A DNA stretch of 64,000 nucleotides from Atopobiaceae bacterium (GTDB taxonomy: Bacteria; Actinomycetota; Coriobacteriia; Coriobacteriales; Atopobiaceae). Where the stretch lies: positions 218,524 through 282,523 of the forward strand of contig JAKVON010000001.1 of the NCBI GenBank assembly GCA_022482785.1, read 5' to 3'. Below are positions 26,699-35,702 of the stretch, piece by piece. The translations under genes were made by a program, and so were the position numbers. A model generated the notes under the pieces. The model was given only the letters and a program-made list of their open reading frames with translations, had not been told where the DNA came from and did not search any database. The first letter of the stretch is position 1; each line of letters opens with the position of its first letter.

Positions 26699-27595
26699 CT
26701 ACTCTCCCCCGCCCGTAAACTCGCTTCTCAGCGCCTCGGCGAACTCCTCCACGTAGTAGCCGCTCCTGGCCTTGGGCCAGAAGGCGCAGTAGGTGCGGGA
26801 GAGGGGCGCACCAGCCTTGAGCAGCGGGATGCGGCGGACCGCCGGCTCGGGGGCCGGCGCGTCGGGCGAGACCCAGACCGGGAGGTAGCCGCGGTTGCCG
26901 ATGACCATGAGCCTGCCCTCGTCGAGGCTGTCGACGAAGAGGAGGTCCGGCCCGAGGCCGAGGTAGGAGCCGAAGTACTCGCGCTCGGCCTGCTCCTGGC
27001 CCTGGGGGGCCACGACGATGCAGGGGAGGCGCCTGAGGTCGGAAACGTCGAGGGAGTCCCTCCGCGCGAGGTCGCTCCTGCACGAGACCTCCGCGCACGC
27101 GGGATAGCTGGCGAGCACAAGGTTCTCGTAGTCACCCGAGAAGGCCCGACGCTGGTCGCTCAAGACCAGGTCGATCGACCCTCCAACGAGCTGCTCGTAG
27201 AGCTCCTCGTGGCTGCCGGCCACGACGTCGATGGAGACCTCGGGATAGATGCCAGCGAACCCCGCGACCGCCCTCGGGAGCTCTCGGCCGGCGAAGGACG
27301 AGAGATAGCCCACCCGCAGGCGCAGCTCGTCATCCTGCCCGAGTCGCACGGCCTCGGCCGTGGCCTCGTCGACCTCGCGGAGAATCCCCCGCGCACGCCC
27401 GACAAGGTACGTGCCGGCAGGCGTGAGCTCGAAGCCGCGTCCCTTCTTCTTCATGAGACTGACGCCGAGGTCTCGCTCGAGCGCCTTCATCTGCTGCGAG
27501 AGCGCGGACTCCGAGACGAAGCACTCGTCGGCGGCTTTTGTGTAGCTGCCGCGGTCGGCGATGGCAACGAGGTACCGAAGCTGTCTCAGAAGCAT
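26699..27595 (-). CDS. LysR-family transcriptional regulator
   Basis: The protein has 298 residues. A winged helix-turn-helix sits at the N-terminus (LRQLRYLVAIADRGSYTKAADECFVSESALSQQMKALE), followed by a LysR substrate-binding domain. ATG 27595 has GGGAGA upstream. No divergent target gene is present on its upstream side within 170 bases, so the regulon cannot be named. Its length is typical. Confidence 0.88.
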   Translation of the reverse strand: MLLRQLRYLVAIADRGSYTKAADECFVSESALSQQMKALERDLGVSLMKKKGRGFELTPAGTYLVGRARGILREVDEATAEAVRLGQDDELRLRVGYLSSFAGRELPRAVAGFAGIYPEVSIDVVAGSHEELYEQLVGGSIDLVLSDQRRAFSGDYENLVLASYPACAEVSCRSDLARRDSLDVSDLRRLPCIVVAPQGQEQAEREYFGSYLGLGPDLLFVDSLDEGRLMVIGNRGYLPVWVSPDAPAPEPAVRRIPLLKAGAPLSRTYCAFWPKARSGYYVEEFAEALRSEFTGGGE

Positions 27596-27766
27596 GGCCG
27601 TCTCCCGTCCGCGTGTGGGCGTCGCGCCGATTGTCTCACAGCGAGGACGACCGCATGGCGAGCGTCACTGAACGCGAGGAGGGGGCGGCGTTCTCTGTCA
27701 CGGAGCGATTCGGCATGATTCGCACGACGCTTAAAACCGAGAACCGCCAGGCGCGGGTGGGAGATG

Positions 27767-28078
27767 TTAGAGCAGGTGGACGTAGTCCTGCGACCCATGG
27801 AAGACCCTCAAGATATCGATGGTCTGAGACTGCTCGTCAATCGAATAGACGAAGACGTATCTCCCGACGAGTGCCGAGCGATAGCCACGGCGAGCGAGAG
27901 CTTCGACCCGACACAGGGGACAGCTCTCGGGAAGCGTGGCAATCTGCTCGACCCGCTCGTCAAAGCATGCGAGGAAGCTCTCCGCGGCCTGTCTGCTCCT
28001 CAACTCGTCGAGCAGGTACGCGACGATGTTCTCACGGTCTTGAGCCGCAGGGAGGGTCAGCCTGACCTCAAAGGCCAT
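27767..28078 (-). CDS. ParE/RelE-family toxin
   Basis: This 103-residue protein matches ParE/RelE-type toxins: FEVRLTLPAAQDRENIVAYL and the C-terminal YRSALVGRYVFVYSIDEQSQTIDILRVFHGSQDY pattern. Its start overlaps the end of the Phd/YefM antitoxin by 11 bases, the usual coupled arrangement. RelE (mRNA cleavage) and ParE (gyrase) cannot be told apart from sequence alone here. Confidence 0.85.
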   Translation of the reverse strand: MAFEVRLTLPAAQDRENIVAYLLDELRSRQAAESFLACFDERVEQIATLPESCPLCRVEALARRGYRSALVGRYVFVYSIDEQSQTIDILRVFHGSQDYVHLL

Positions 28079-28346
28079 AGATGGCCCTCAGACGCTCGGT
28101 GTCCGCCTGATAGCCCGTGACGTCGCCGGACGCCACCGCCCGCTCCCCCACCGAAACCTCCGCGAGCAGACGACGCTCGAGCTCGGCCTCTTCCATATGA
28201 CGCCACAGCTCAGGAGACACGATGACCATGTCCACGGTGCCGTTCTTCGTCACGAGGATGGGACCTTCTTGTTCGTGGCACAGGTGCGAGATGCTGCCCG
28301 TGCTCTTGAGATCGGAGATGGGGATGACCGTCTCGTTTCCGCTCAT
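28068..28346 (-). CDS. Phd/YefM-family antitoxin
   Basis: The protein has 92 residues, with VIPISDLKSTGSISHLCHEQ and PILVTKNGTVDMVIVSPELW typical of Phd/YefM antitoxins. The C-terminal helix should mask the downstream toxin. ATG 28346 follows GAGGAGG. A TATAAT with extended TGG lies at 28390-28395 on the minus strand and should be its own promoter, normally repressed by the antitoxin-toxin complex. Confidence 0.88.
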   Translation of the reverse strand: MSGNETVIPISDLKSTGSISHLCHEQEGPILVTKNGTVDMVIVSPELWRHMEEAELERRLLAEVSVGERAVASGDVTGYQADTERLRAIYGL

Positions 28347-28389
28347 CGTCACGCCTCCTCGACGTCCGTGCTCGCTCATCTTGGACGGA

Positions 28390-28395
28390 ATTATA
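28390..28395 (-). promoter_or_regulatory. -10 element of the toxin-antitoxin promoter
   Basis: TATAAT on the minus strand is preceded by TGG (extended -10) and lies 43 bases upstream of ATG 28346. No good -35 is visible. Confidence 0.5.
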
Positions 28396-28410
28396 CCATC
28401 ATGAGCGTGC

Positions 28411-28668
28411 TCAGGTAGTCGCTCCGCCTGTGAAGCGCGCCCGGACGTCGGACTCCGAGACCCAGCCGTCCTTCTCGCCAGACGCCCGACCAGCCGAAAG
28501 GGCCGAGGCGAGCCTGCGCTCAGCCTCGATCCTGTCATAGTCGCGAATGTCGAGGATGGCGTAGCGGCCATGGCCGTTCTTGGTGAGGAAGACCGGCGAG
28601 CCGGGCTCCACGTCGCGAAGCACCTCCGTGTAACTCCTCAGGTCGGAGACGGGTTTGATTGCCGGCAT
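28411..28668 (-). CDS. Orphan Phd/YefM-family antitoxin
   Basis: This 85-residue protein has the Phd/YefM fold pattern (IKPVSDLRSYTEVLRDVEPG, VFLTKNGHGRYAILDI). ATG 28668 follows AGAGGAGG. No toxin gene lies behind it; the next gene, 64 bases on, is another antitoxin of the same family. It is either an orphan that lost its partner or a cross-acting antitoxin. It is only 14 bases after the HxlR gene and may be co-transcribed with it. Confidence 0.8.
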   Translation of the reverse strand: MPAIKPVSDLRSYTEVLRDVEPGSPVFLTKNGHGRYAILDIRDYDRIEAERRLASALSAGRASGEKDGWVSESDVRARFTGGATT

Positions 28669-28682
28669 GGTGCCTCCTCTAG

Positions 28683-29036
28683 CTAGCCACGCAGCCTCTT
28701 GTACGCCTCTCCCCAGTCGCGCAGGCCGTCCAGCACCGGGCCGAGGCTCTCGCCCAGGCCCGTGAGCTCGTACTCGACGCGCGGCGGCACCTCCGCATAC
28801 ACCGTCCTCGTGAGAAGCCCATCGGCCTCCATCTCCCGAAGGTTGGCGGTGAGCACCTTCTGCGAGATCGACCCCACCGACGATCGCAGCTCGCCGAACC
28901 GCTTCCTCCCCGGCATGAGGTCGCGAAGGATGAGCACCTTCCACTTGTTGCCGATGAGCGCGAGCGTGGTTTCCACCGGGCATGGCGGAAGCTCGCCCGC
29001 ATGGCGTCTTGCCAGAAGCTCTTGAGTCTCGCTCAT
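28683..29036 (-). CDS. HxlR-family transcriptional regulator
   Basis: This 117-residue MarR/HxlR winged-helix protein has the conserved N-terminal Cys (C19, PPCPVETTLALIGNKWKVLIL) found in redox- or electrophile-responsive members. ATG 29036 has GGAGG just upstream. It is divergent from the NAD(P)-binding protein at 29191, the usual HxlR arrangement, so that gene is its likely target. Confidence 0.9.
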   Translation of the reverse strand: MSETQELLARRHAGELPPCPVETTLALIGNKWKVLILRDLMPGRKRFGELRSSVGSISQKVLTANLREMEADGLLTRTVYAEVPPRVEYELTGLGESLGPVLDGLRDWGEAYKRLRG

Positions 29037-29190
29037 CGTTCCTCCATATGGTCTCGCACCGTCTACCTCAATAGTTTCCATTTGGTTCTTATAACACAAT
29101 AATGTGCTTACTTACTAAATAATACCTATGACAGTACCTTCTTCTTGGTTGCAGGGCAAGGGGCCCGCACGAGTGAAGAAGGAGAAAGCC

Positions 29191-29817
29191 ATGAGAATAG
29201 CCGTCGTCTGCGCCAACGGGCGCGTGGGGAGCCTCATCGTCAAGGAGGCCGTCTCCCGCGGGATCGACGTCACCGCCATCGCTCGAGACGCGAACAAGAC
29301 CGTCGCGCAGCATTCCATCGAGAAGGACCTGTTCGGCCTCTCGAAGGAGGACCTTGCCGGCTACGACGCCGTCATCGATGCCTTCGGTGCCTGGGCCCCG
29401 GAGACGTTGCACCTTCACGGCGAGTCCCTCGCCCATCTCTGCGGCTGCCTCTCGGGCTCGCAGACGCGTCTGCTCGTGGTGGGCGGCGCAGGCAGCCTCT
29501 ACGTCGATTCCGAGCACACCACCCAGGTCGCCGAGACGCCGGGGTTCCCCGACGAGTTCAAGCCGCTCGCCAAGGCCATGGGCGAGGCTCTCGACGAGCT
29601 GCGCAAACGCTCCGACGTGCGCTGGACGTACCTGAGCCCTGCCGGCAACTTTCAGGCGGACGGCCCTCGCACCGGAAGCTACGTTCTCGCCGGCGAGGAG
29701 TTCACCACGGACGAGAATGGCGCGAGCGCCATCAGCTACGCCGACTACGCCATCGCGATGACGGACGAGGCCGAGCATGGCGACCACGTCCAAGAGCGCA
29801 TCTCGGTTCGCTGGTAG
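29191..29817 (+). CDS. NAD(P)H-binding atypical SDR-type protein
   Basis: This 208-residue protein begins with a Rossmann start MRIAVVCANGRVGSLIVKEA, has DAFGAWAP and LVVGGAGSLYV, and resembles the NmrA/YwnB-like NAD(P)-binding proteins (DUF-type atypical SDR). ATG 29191 has AGAAGGAGAA upstream. It is divergent from hxlR and is probably a small quinone or stress reductase; the substrate is unknown. Confidence 0.85.
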   Translation: MRIAVVCANGRVGSLIVKEAVSRGIDVTAIARDANKTVAQHSIEKDLFGLSKEDLAGYDAVIDAFGAWAPETLHLHGESLAHLCGCLSGSQTRLLVVGGAGSLYVDSEHTTQVAETPGFPDEFKPLAKAMGEALDELRKRSDVRWTYLSPAGNFQADGPRTGSYVLAGEEFTTDENGASAISYADYAIAMTDEAEHGDHVQERISVRW

Positions 29818-29882
29818 CAGGGAAATGGCAGCGCGTGGCGTCGGCCTCCCGGCAGGCCGACGCCACGAAGAGGAAGGGCCTC

Positions 29883-30666
29883 ATGACAAGCAACGAAGAA
29901 TTGGTCGAATCCCTCATCGGGATGCTCCTCGACGAGATGCCCGGTTATCGCGAGGAAGCCACGAAGGCAAGCGTGACCCCCCCGTCGTCTCCTGCGCGGC
30001 CTCATGAACGTGCGACCGCCGATGCCGCTCGGCGGGAAATATGTCCTGCTGCAGGACGAGCTGCTGTCGAGAGAGGCCATGGAGCGCGGCGTGGTGAGAG
30101 TCGAGGCGCTGCCGCGGTGCCCGAAAGACGAGCGCATCTCCCTGTGGCAGGGAGACATCACCCGCCTCGACGCGGACGTCATCGTCAACGCCGCGAACTC
30201 GGCTCTGCTCGGCTGCTTCGTCCCCTGCCATGGTTGCATCGACAATGCGATCCACTCCGCCGCGGGACTCCAGCTGCGCGACGAATGCGCCCGCATCATG
30301 GCCGACCAAGGCCATGACGAGCCGACCGGGAGAGCCAAGATGACCCGCGGTTACAACCTGCCCGCTGCCCACGTGATTCACACGGTGGGACCGATCGTTC
30401 CCACGCGTGAGCCCACGCGAGACGACGCCCGCCTGCTCGCCTCGTGCTACGAGAGTTGCCTCGACATCGCCCGGGAGCGGAGTCTTCACTCGATCGTCTT
30501 CTGCTGCGTCTCCACGGGCGAGTTCGGCTATCCCAACGAGCCTGCCGCTCGCGTGGCATGTGAGACGGTCCGTGCCTGGCTCGACCGCACGGGTTACCCC
30601 ATCCACGTGGTCTTCGACGTCTTCAAGGAGGTCGACCGTCATGTCTACGAGCGACTTCTCGGCTAG
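29883..30666 (+). pseudogene. Zinc macrodomain ADP-ribosyl hydrolase, frameshifted at a C7 tract
   Basis: The intact protein would be about 260 residues. MTSNEELVESLIGMLLDEMP and MNVRPPMPLGGKYVLLQDEL are the helical N-terminal parts of SirTM-associated macrodomains. The rest carries NAANSALLGCFVPCHGCIDN (zinc Cys/His) and TGRAKMTRGYNLPAAHVIHTVGPI. The two parts are in different frames. Dropping one C from the C7 run 29977-29983 would join them as VTPRLLRGLMNV. It overlaps the sirtuin by 26 bases. These enzymes remove mono-ADP-ribose placed by SirTM. A sequencing error, a phase-variable tract or true loss are all possible. The downstream frame (30004-30666) could still be translated. Confidence 0.8.
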
Positions 30667-31498
30667 CTGCGAACGGCTCGCCGATGCCATCGCCGCGAGT
30701 GACGCCGTTCTCGTGGGCGCAGGTGCAGGACTTTCGACCTCAAGCGGGCTTGCCTACGACGGTCCGCGCTTCGAACGTCTCTTCGGCGACTTCGCCCGCC
30801 GCTATGGCATTCGCGACATGTACACGGGCGGGTTCCACCCCTTCCCCTCCTCGGAGGAACGGTGGGCCTGGTGGGCCAGGCACATCTGGTACAACCGCTA
30901 CGAGCGCGAGGTCGGGCCTGCCTACGAGTCCCTTGCCAGGCTCATGCGCGGTCGCGACCTCTTCGTGCTCACCACCAACGTCGACCATTGCTTCCAGGAC
31001 GCGGGCTTCGATAAAGGCCGCCTGTTCTACACCCAAGGAGACTACGGCCTCTGGCAGTGCTCGCTCCCCTGCCATGAGAAGACCTACGGCAACCGCGAGG
31101 CCGTGCGTCGCATGGTAAGCGAGCAGCGAGACATGCGCGTGCCCACCGAGCTCGTCCCCACATGCCCCGTCTGCGGGCGCGAGATGGCAATGAATCTCAG
31201 GGCTGACGACACCTTCGTCGAGGACGTGGGATGGCACGCCGCATCGACCCGCTATTCCGCGTGGCTCGCCTCGCATGCGACGGGAAGGGTGCTCTATCTC
31301 GAGCTCGGCGTGGGAGGAAACACGCCGGGCATCATCAAGTTCCCGTTCTGGTCTCGCGTCGCGCGGAATCCGCAGGCCACGTATGCCGTGATCAACAGAG
31401 GCGAGGCCTATGTGCCACAAGGGCTGCGAGGGAGCTCGATAGCGGTGGACGGCGACATCGGCGAGGCGCTCGAGACGGTCGAGGGGATGCTTGGCTAG
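30641..31498 (+). CDS. SirTM (class M) sirtuin, protein ADP-ribosyltransferase candidate
   Basis: The protein has 285 residues. GAGAGLSTSSG is at 26-36, TTNVDHCF at 111-118 and FYTQGDYGLWQCS near 129-141. Zinc cysteines are C140, C144 and CPVCG near 195. This is the SirTM pattern of sirtuins that pair with a macrodomain hydrolase and, in Staphylococcus and Streptococcus, ADP-ribosylate lipoylated GcvH-L in response to oxidative stress. AAGGAGG precedes ATG 30641, which overlaps the macrodomain gene. GcvH-L and LplA2, usual partners, are not in this window. Confidence 0.85.
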   Translation: MSTSDFSASCERLADAIAASDAVLVGAGAGLSTSSGLAYDGPRFERLFGDFARRYGIRDMYTGGFHPFPSSEERWAWWARHIWYNRYEREVGPAYESLARLMRGRDLFVLTTNVDHCFQDAGFDKGRLFYTQGDYGLWQCSLPCHEKTYGNREAVRRMVSEQRDMRVPTELVPTCPVCGREMAMNLRADDTFVEDVGWHAASTRYSAWLASHATGRVLYLELGVGGNTPGIIKFPFWSRVARNPQATYAVINRGEAYVPQGLRGSSIAVDGDIGEALETVEGMLG

Positions 31499-31957
31499 GC
31501 GTCGCGTGCCAAGACGTTGTCTACGTGTGATGTCGGGGGGAAGGCCCTCGCAGGCGCCGGATGGCGTAGTCGCAAATTGCATTCGTGGGAGTCTCCGGGG
31601 CTTGTTGCCCCCTTTGCGGAGCGTCATGGTCGCAAACGGCATTCGTGGGGGTGAGGCGTGGTCGAATATCCCATTCGTGGGGGTCGGCCTCTGGGGAGCG
31701 CCTGGTAGGAGGGCTGCCCCTCTCGGCGACGTTCTCCGCGAAACCCCACGAATGCCCTCGTTGGCCACGGGAGGCCGATTCCGGCTGTCTTTGGTCGCAA
31801 ATCGCATTCGTGGGGGTGCGGGCCGCCTCCGGGAATCCCGCCGCAGGCCTCGACGATTCGCGGCTTGGGGGAAGCCCTCCCGTCTGTCACCTCCAGTTCT
31901 CTGACATGATGGCTCCTGTCTGGCTATGGCTCGAACGTTCCGTTGGTTTCACCCGAG
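31499..31957. other. Intergenic region filled with repeat units
   Basis: The interval is 459 bases and carries no gene. It carries the largest dispersed-repeat block (31501-31888), including five CCCACGAATGC-type units, between two converging genes. Confidence 0.65.
31501..31888. repeat. Composite block of the dispersed intergenic repeat
   Basis: It begins GTCGCGTGCCAAGACGTTGT and ends GAAGCCCTCCCGTCTGTC, so the two ends are the two boundary blocks in converging orientation. Units of TCGCAAATTGCATTCGTGGG type lie at 31570-31589, 31630-31649, 31662-31680, 31745-31760 and 31795-31815. Confidence 0.8.
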
Positions 31958-32527
31958 TCAGGCGGACTCGCCCCGGCCCGACGTCCGGATCACCTTCGCG
32001 GGCACGCCCGCGACCACGGCGCCGTCGGGCACATCCTTGGTCACGACCGCGCCGGTCCCCACGATGGCGCCCTCGCCGACGGTCACGCCGGGAAGTATCG
32101 ACGCCCGCGCGCCTATCCAGGCATCGCGTTTGACGAGGATCCCCTTCGTCATGACGGTCCTGATGTTGCCCGGCTCGTGGTTGACGGTGAAGAAGCCCGC
32201 CCCCGGCCCCACCATGACGCCGTCCTCGACGGTGATCCCGCCGAGCGACATCATCGTGAGGCTGTGGTTGAAGAAGACGTTCCTGCCCAGGTGGACCTGG
32301 CTCGCGCAGTCGATCCTGAACGAGGGGGTGACGAAGGTCCCCTCCTCGAGCCCGCCGAAGAGCTCGCCTTCGAGCTCGAGGATCCTGCCCCTCTCCAAGG
32401 GGTTCGTCTGCGCGACCTCCCAGCAGATCCCCTCGCTCCGTGCAATCTCGGCGTGCACCTCCTCGAGATACCGTGGGTCGCGGATGTCATAGGCGACGCC
32501 CGCCTGCAGCTCTTGAAACACGCCCAT
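31958..32527 (-). CDS. Sugar O-acetyltransferase (MAT/GAT left-handed beta-helix)
   Basis: This 189-residue protein is of the maltose/galactoside acetyltransferase group. A Mac-type N-terminal region is followed by hexapeptide repeats ([25 protein letters not shown]) and the catalytic His in [12 protein letters not shown]. The product is trimeric, cytoplasmic and acetyl-CoA dependent. ATG 32527 has GGGGGAG upstream. It lies 21 bases behind the broken aldo/keto reductase. A fragment related to its N-terminus recurs at 35636-35702. Confidence 0.88.
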   Translation of the reverse strand: MGVFQELQAGVAYDIRDPRYLEEVHAEIARSEGICWEVAQTNPLERGRILELEGELFGGLEEGTFVTPSFRIDCASQVHLGRNVFFNHSLTMMSLGGITVEDGVMVGPGAGFFTVNHEPGNIRTVMTKGILVKRDAWIGARASILPGVTVGEGAIVGTGAVVTKDVPDGAVVAGVPAKVIRTSGRGESA

Positions 32528-32548
32528 GTCGTCTCCCCCAGTCGCTTT

Positions 32549-33406
<858 letters not shown>

Positions 33407-33449
33407 GATGGCTCCAATCGTTCGTCGTGCGTATCTTAGTGGTACACAC

Positions 33450-33535
33450 GTTGCTTATCCTTGTCGATCGAAGTATCGTCTGTCGGGAGGGGCCGCTCAA
33501 TGGGCGGTTCCCCGCGATGCGAGGGGATAAGCAAC
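33450..33535. promoter_or_regulatory. Inverted repeat in the tetR/AKR divergent promoter
   Basis: GTTGCTTATCC (33450-33460) and GGATAAGCAAC (33525-33535) are perfect inverted 11-base repeats 64 bases apart. They lie between the aldo/keto reductase and the divergent TetR gene. They may be paired operator sites for that regulator. Confidence 0.45.
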
Positions 33536-33590
33536 CGATTCACGCGCGGCGTACCGATAAGGGCACGCGCCAAGAGAAAGAGGAACTCCC

Positions 33591-34184
33591 ATGCGAGAGC
33601 AGCCGCCGAACGACCTGCGCGTCGTGAAGACGCTCGACACGATACGCGCCGCCTTCGAGGCCATGGTCTGCGAGATGGACTACGGCAGGATCACGGTGAC
33701 GGGTCTCTGCGAGCGGGCGCGCGTCAACAAGAAGACGTTCTACCGCTACTACGAGGCCCTCGACGACCTGCTCGCCGAGTTCCAGGAGGGATACGCAAGC
33801 GCGTACGCCGAGCGCATCAGGGGCCTCGACACGGTGCGCGACCAGGCAAAGCTCGTGCGCGCCCTCTTCGAGTTCTCGGCCGAGCAGGGCGCGGCGTACG
33901 AGCGCATCACCTGCGCCGCGGGCGGGTACGGCTCGATCCGCCAGCAGATGATCGAGCGGGTGGAGGAGCGCGCGGGCGTGAGGAACGAGCCACTCGCCGG
34001 CCTGGACGCTCAGCGCTCGGACGTCCTTCACCGCTTCCTGGGCGAGACGCCCCTCATGGTGTACCGCCTGTGGGTCGAGGGCGGCAAGCAGATTCCCCTC
34101 ACCGAGGCGGCCGACCTGGCGGTGGCCCTCACGTGCAAGGGCATGGACGGCTACCTCGAGGCGACGGGGGCGCGGAGGGGATAG
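33591..34184 (+). CDS. TetR-family transcriptional regulator
   Basis: The protein has 197 residues. The N-terminal helix-turn-helix is ITVTGLCERARVNKKTFYRYYEALDDLLAEF, and the C-terminal TetR ligand domain is of the TetR_C_7/DUF1836-like length. ATG 33591 has a GA-rich site (AAGAGGAACTCCC) upstream. It is divergent from the broken aldo/keto reductase and acetyltransferase, its likely targets. Bases 33683-34190 recur exactly at 35703-36210. Confidence 0.85.
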   Translation: MREQPPNDLRVVKTLDTIRAAFEAMVCEMDYGRITVTGLCERARVNKKTFYRYYEALDDLLAEFQEGYASAYAERIRGLDTVRDQAKLVRALFEFSAEQGAAYERITCAAGGYGSIRQQMIERVEERAGVRNEPLAGLDAQRSDVLHRFLGETPLMVYRLWVEGGKQIPLTEAADLAVALTCKGMDGYLEATGARRG

Positions 34185-34190
34185 CCTCCA
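33683..34190. repeat. Left copy of a 508-bp direct repeat
   Basis: It is identical, as far as I can compare by eye, to 35703-36210. It covers most of the TetR gene. Together the copies flank the DUF4143 ATPase gene. Confidence 0.9.
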
Positions 34191-34204
34191 TCAAATGCCA
34201 TCCA

Positions 34205-35488
34205 CTAGGAGTCGAGGCTGTCCTTATCCAGCAGAAAGTCGTATATGTTCGTCACGAGAATGCCGTTCTCGTTGTAGTGCGGCTCGAGGCCTTCCTTCGT
34301 GACAACAATCTTCTTGAACCCGTCGTCCACCTTGAGGAGCGAGCGCTGCTCCCGCTCCCACTTGGCGGCAGTGGGCAAGGCGAACGCCGACTGGATGTAG
34401 TAGCGCTTGCTGCCCTTGTTGCAGACGAAGTCAATCTCCAGCTGCACGCGATGCGCCTTGCCGTCCTCCCCCTTCGAGGTCGAAGGGACGACACCCACGT
34501 CGACGCCGTACCCGCGCGCGACAAGCTCGTTGTAGATCACGTTCTCCATGATGTGGGTCTCCTCCATCTGGCGGAAGTTCATGCGCGCGTTGCGAAGCCC
34601 GAGGTCGGAGAAGTAAAGCTTGTACGGCGTGCCGATGTAGCGGCGCCCCTTAAGGTCATAGCGCTTCGCGGGGCGAATGAGGAAGGCGTCCTCCAGGAGA
34701 GAGATGTAGCGCTCGATGGTCTCGGGCGCTATGGTCACCCGCTTCTCGCTCTTGAACGTCGAGGAGAGCTTCAGGGGGTTCACGAGCGAGCCGATGGCGG
34801 ACGAGAGCACGTCGACAAGGTCTTCGAGATTGCCTGGGTCGCGCACGTCGTTGCGTTCAATGATGTCGCTGAGGTAGAGCTCGTCGTAGAGGTCTCGTAG
34901 GTACTCCGCCTTGTCGCTCGGTGCCTTCTTGGACAGAATGGCCGGAAGTCCGCCATAGGTGGCATAGTCGACGTAGCCCTCGCGCTTGTCCCCGCTATAT
35001 GCGCTCATGAACTCGGAGAAGCTCAGGGGGGCCATCTCCACTTTCTGGCCCCGGCCCCTGAATTCGGTGACGACATCCTTCGAGAGCAGCCTGGCGTTGC
35101 TGCCGGTAACATAGACGTCGACGTCTGGCATCCCGATGAGGTCGATGAGCACCTCCGAGAAGTCGCCAAGCAGCTGCACCTCATCGAGGAGCACGTAGCG
35201 CTTGCCCTTTGCCTTGCCCAGCTCTTCTATCATGTACGGATAGAACACTTCTGGATCCTGGTATTTCTTGTTGCGGTACTTGTCGAACGCCATCTCGATG
35301 ACGTTGCCCTCGGGAACGCCCTGCGAAAGCAGGTAGCTCTTGAAGAGGTTGAAGAGGAGAAATGACTTTCCGCAGCGCCTGATACCTGTGATGACTTTCA
35401 CCTGGTCAGAGCCCATCCCCGAGATGAGCTTGTCCATGTACTGCGGTCTTTCGATGACCATAGGGAATCCCAACTGAAATTTGTGCAT
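34205..35488 (-). CDS. AAA-type ATPase with DUF4143 domain
   Basis: This 427-residue protein has Walker A GIRRCGKS (35-42), Walker B VLLDEVQ (D102), sensor VTGSNARLL, and a C-terminal DUF4143 region with the IDFVCNK nuclease-like motif. Members are abundant in gut anaerobes but of unknown role. The ATG at 35488 lacks a good ribosome site; ATG 35461 is possible. The gene is flanked by 508-bp direct repeats, so it could be lost by recombination. An inverted repeat (35474-35487 against 35570-35583) lies at its start. Confidence 0.8.
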   Translation of the reverse strand: MHKFQLGFPMVIERPQYMDKLISGMGSDQVKVITGIRRCGKSFLLFNLFKSYLLSQGVPEGNVIEMAFDKYRNKKYQDPEVFYPYMIEELGKAKGKRYVLLDEVQLLGDFSEVLIDLIGMPDVDVYVTGSNARLLSKDVVTEFRGRGQKVEMAPLSFSEFMSAYSGDKREGYVDYATYGGLPAILSKKAPSDKAEYLRDLYDELYLSDIIERNDVRDPGNLEDLVDVLSSAIGSLVNPLKLSSTFKSEKRVTIAPETIERYISLLEDAFLIRPAKRYDLKGRRYIGTPYKLYFSDLGLRNARMNFRQMEETHIMENVIYNELVARGYGVDVGVVPSTSKGEDGKAHRVQLEIDFVCNKGSKRYYIQSAFALPTAAKWEREQRSLLKVDDGFKKIVVTKEGLEPHYNENGILVTNIYDFLLDKDSLDS

Positions 35489-35583
35489 TTCAATGCGGTT
35501 TTTTCACCTATGGATTATAGGGTGATGCGACTGTCACTTCCACTTCTATCTGGAATTTACGCATACTTTTGCACAAATTTCAG
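35474..35583. repeat. 14-base inverted repeat at the ATPase start
   Basis: CTGAAATTTGTGCA (35474-35487) and TGCACAAATTTCAG (35570-35583) are perfect inverted repeats. The second arm sits at the start of the scar region. It may be an operator or a junction relic. Confidence 0.5.
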
Positions 35584-35635
35584 ATTACCCTTCATCTCGT
35601 GCTCGTAGCAAGACACGGGGGAGCCCTTGCATCCT

Positions 35636-35702
35636 TCTCCGACGGGTTGGTCTGCACGATCTCCCGGCAGATTCCCTCGCTCCGCGCGATCTCGGCATGC
35701 GC
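35636..35702 (-). pseudogene. Fragment of an acetyltransferase N-terminus
   Basis: The minus strand reads [20 protein letters not shown], nearly the acetyltransferase sequence [20 protein letters not shown] at 32400-32460. It is fused at 35702/35703 to the second TetR copy, so it is a second remnant of the acetyltransferase-reductase-TetR group. Confidence 0.75.

Noticed and set aside
31501..31888. CRISPR array from repeated CCCACGAATGC units
   Set aside because: Units are irregular in spacing and orientation, there are no uniform spacers and no cas genes are nearby.
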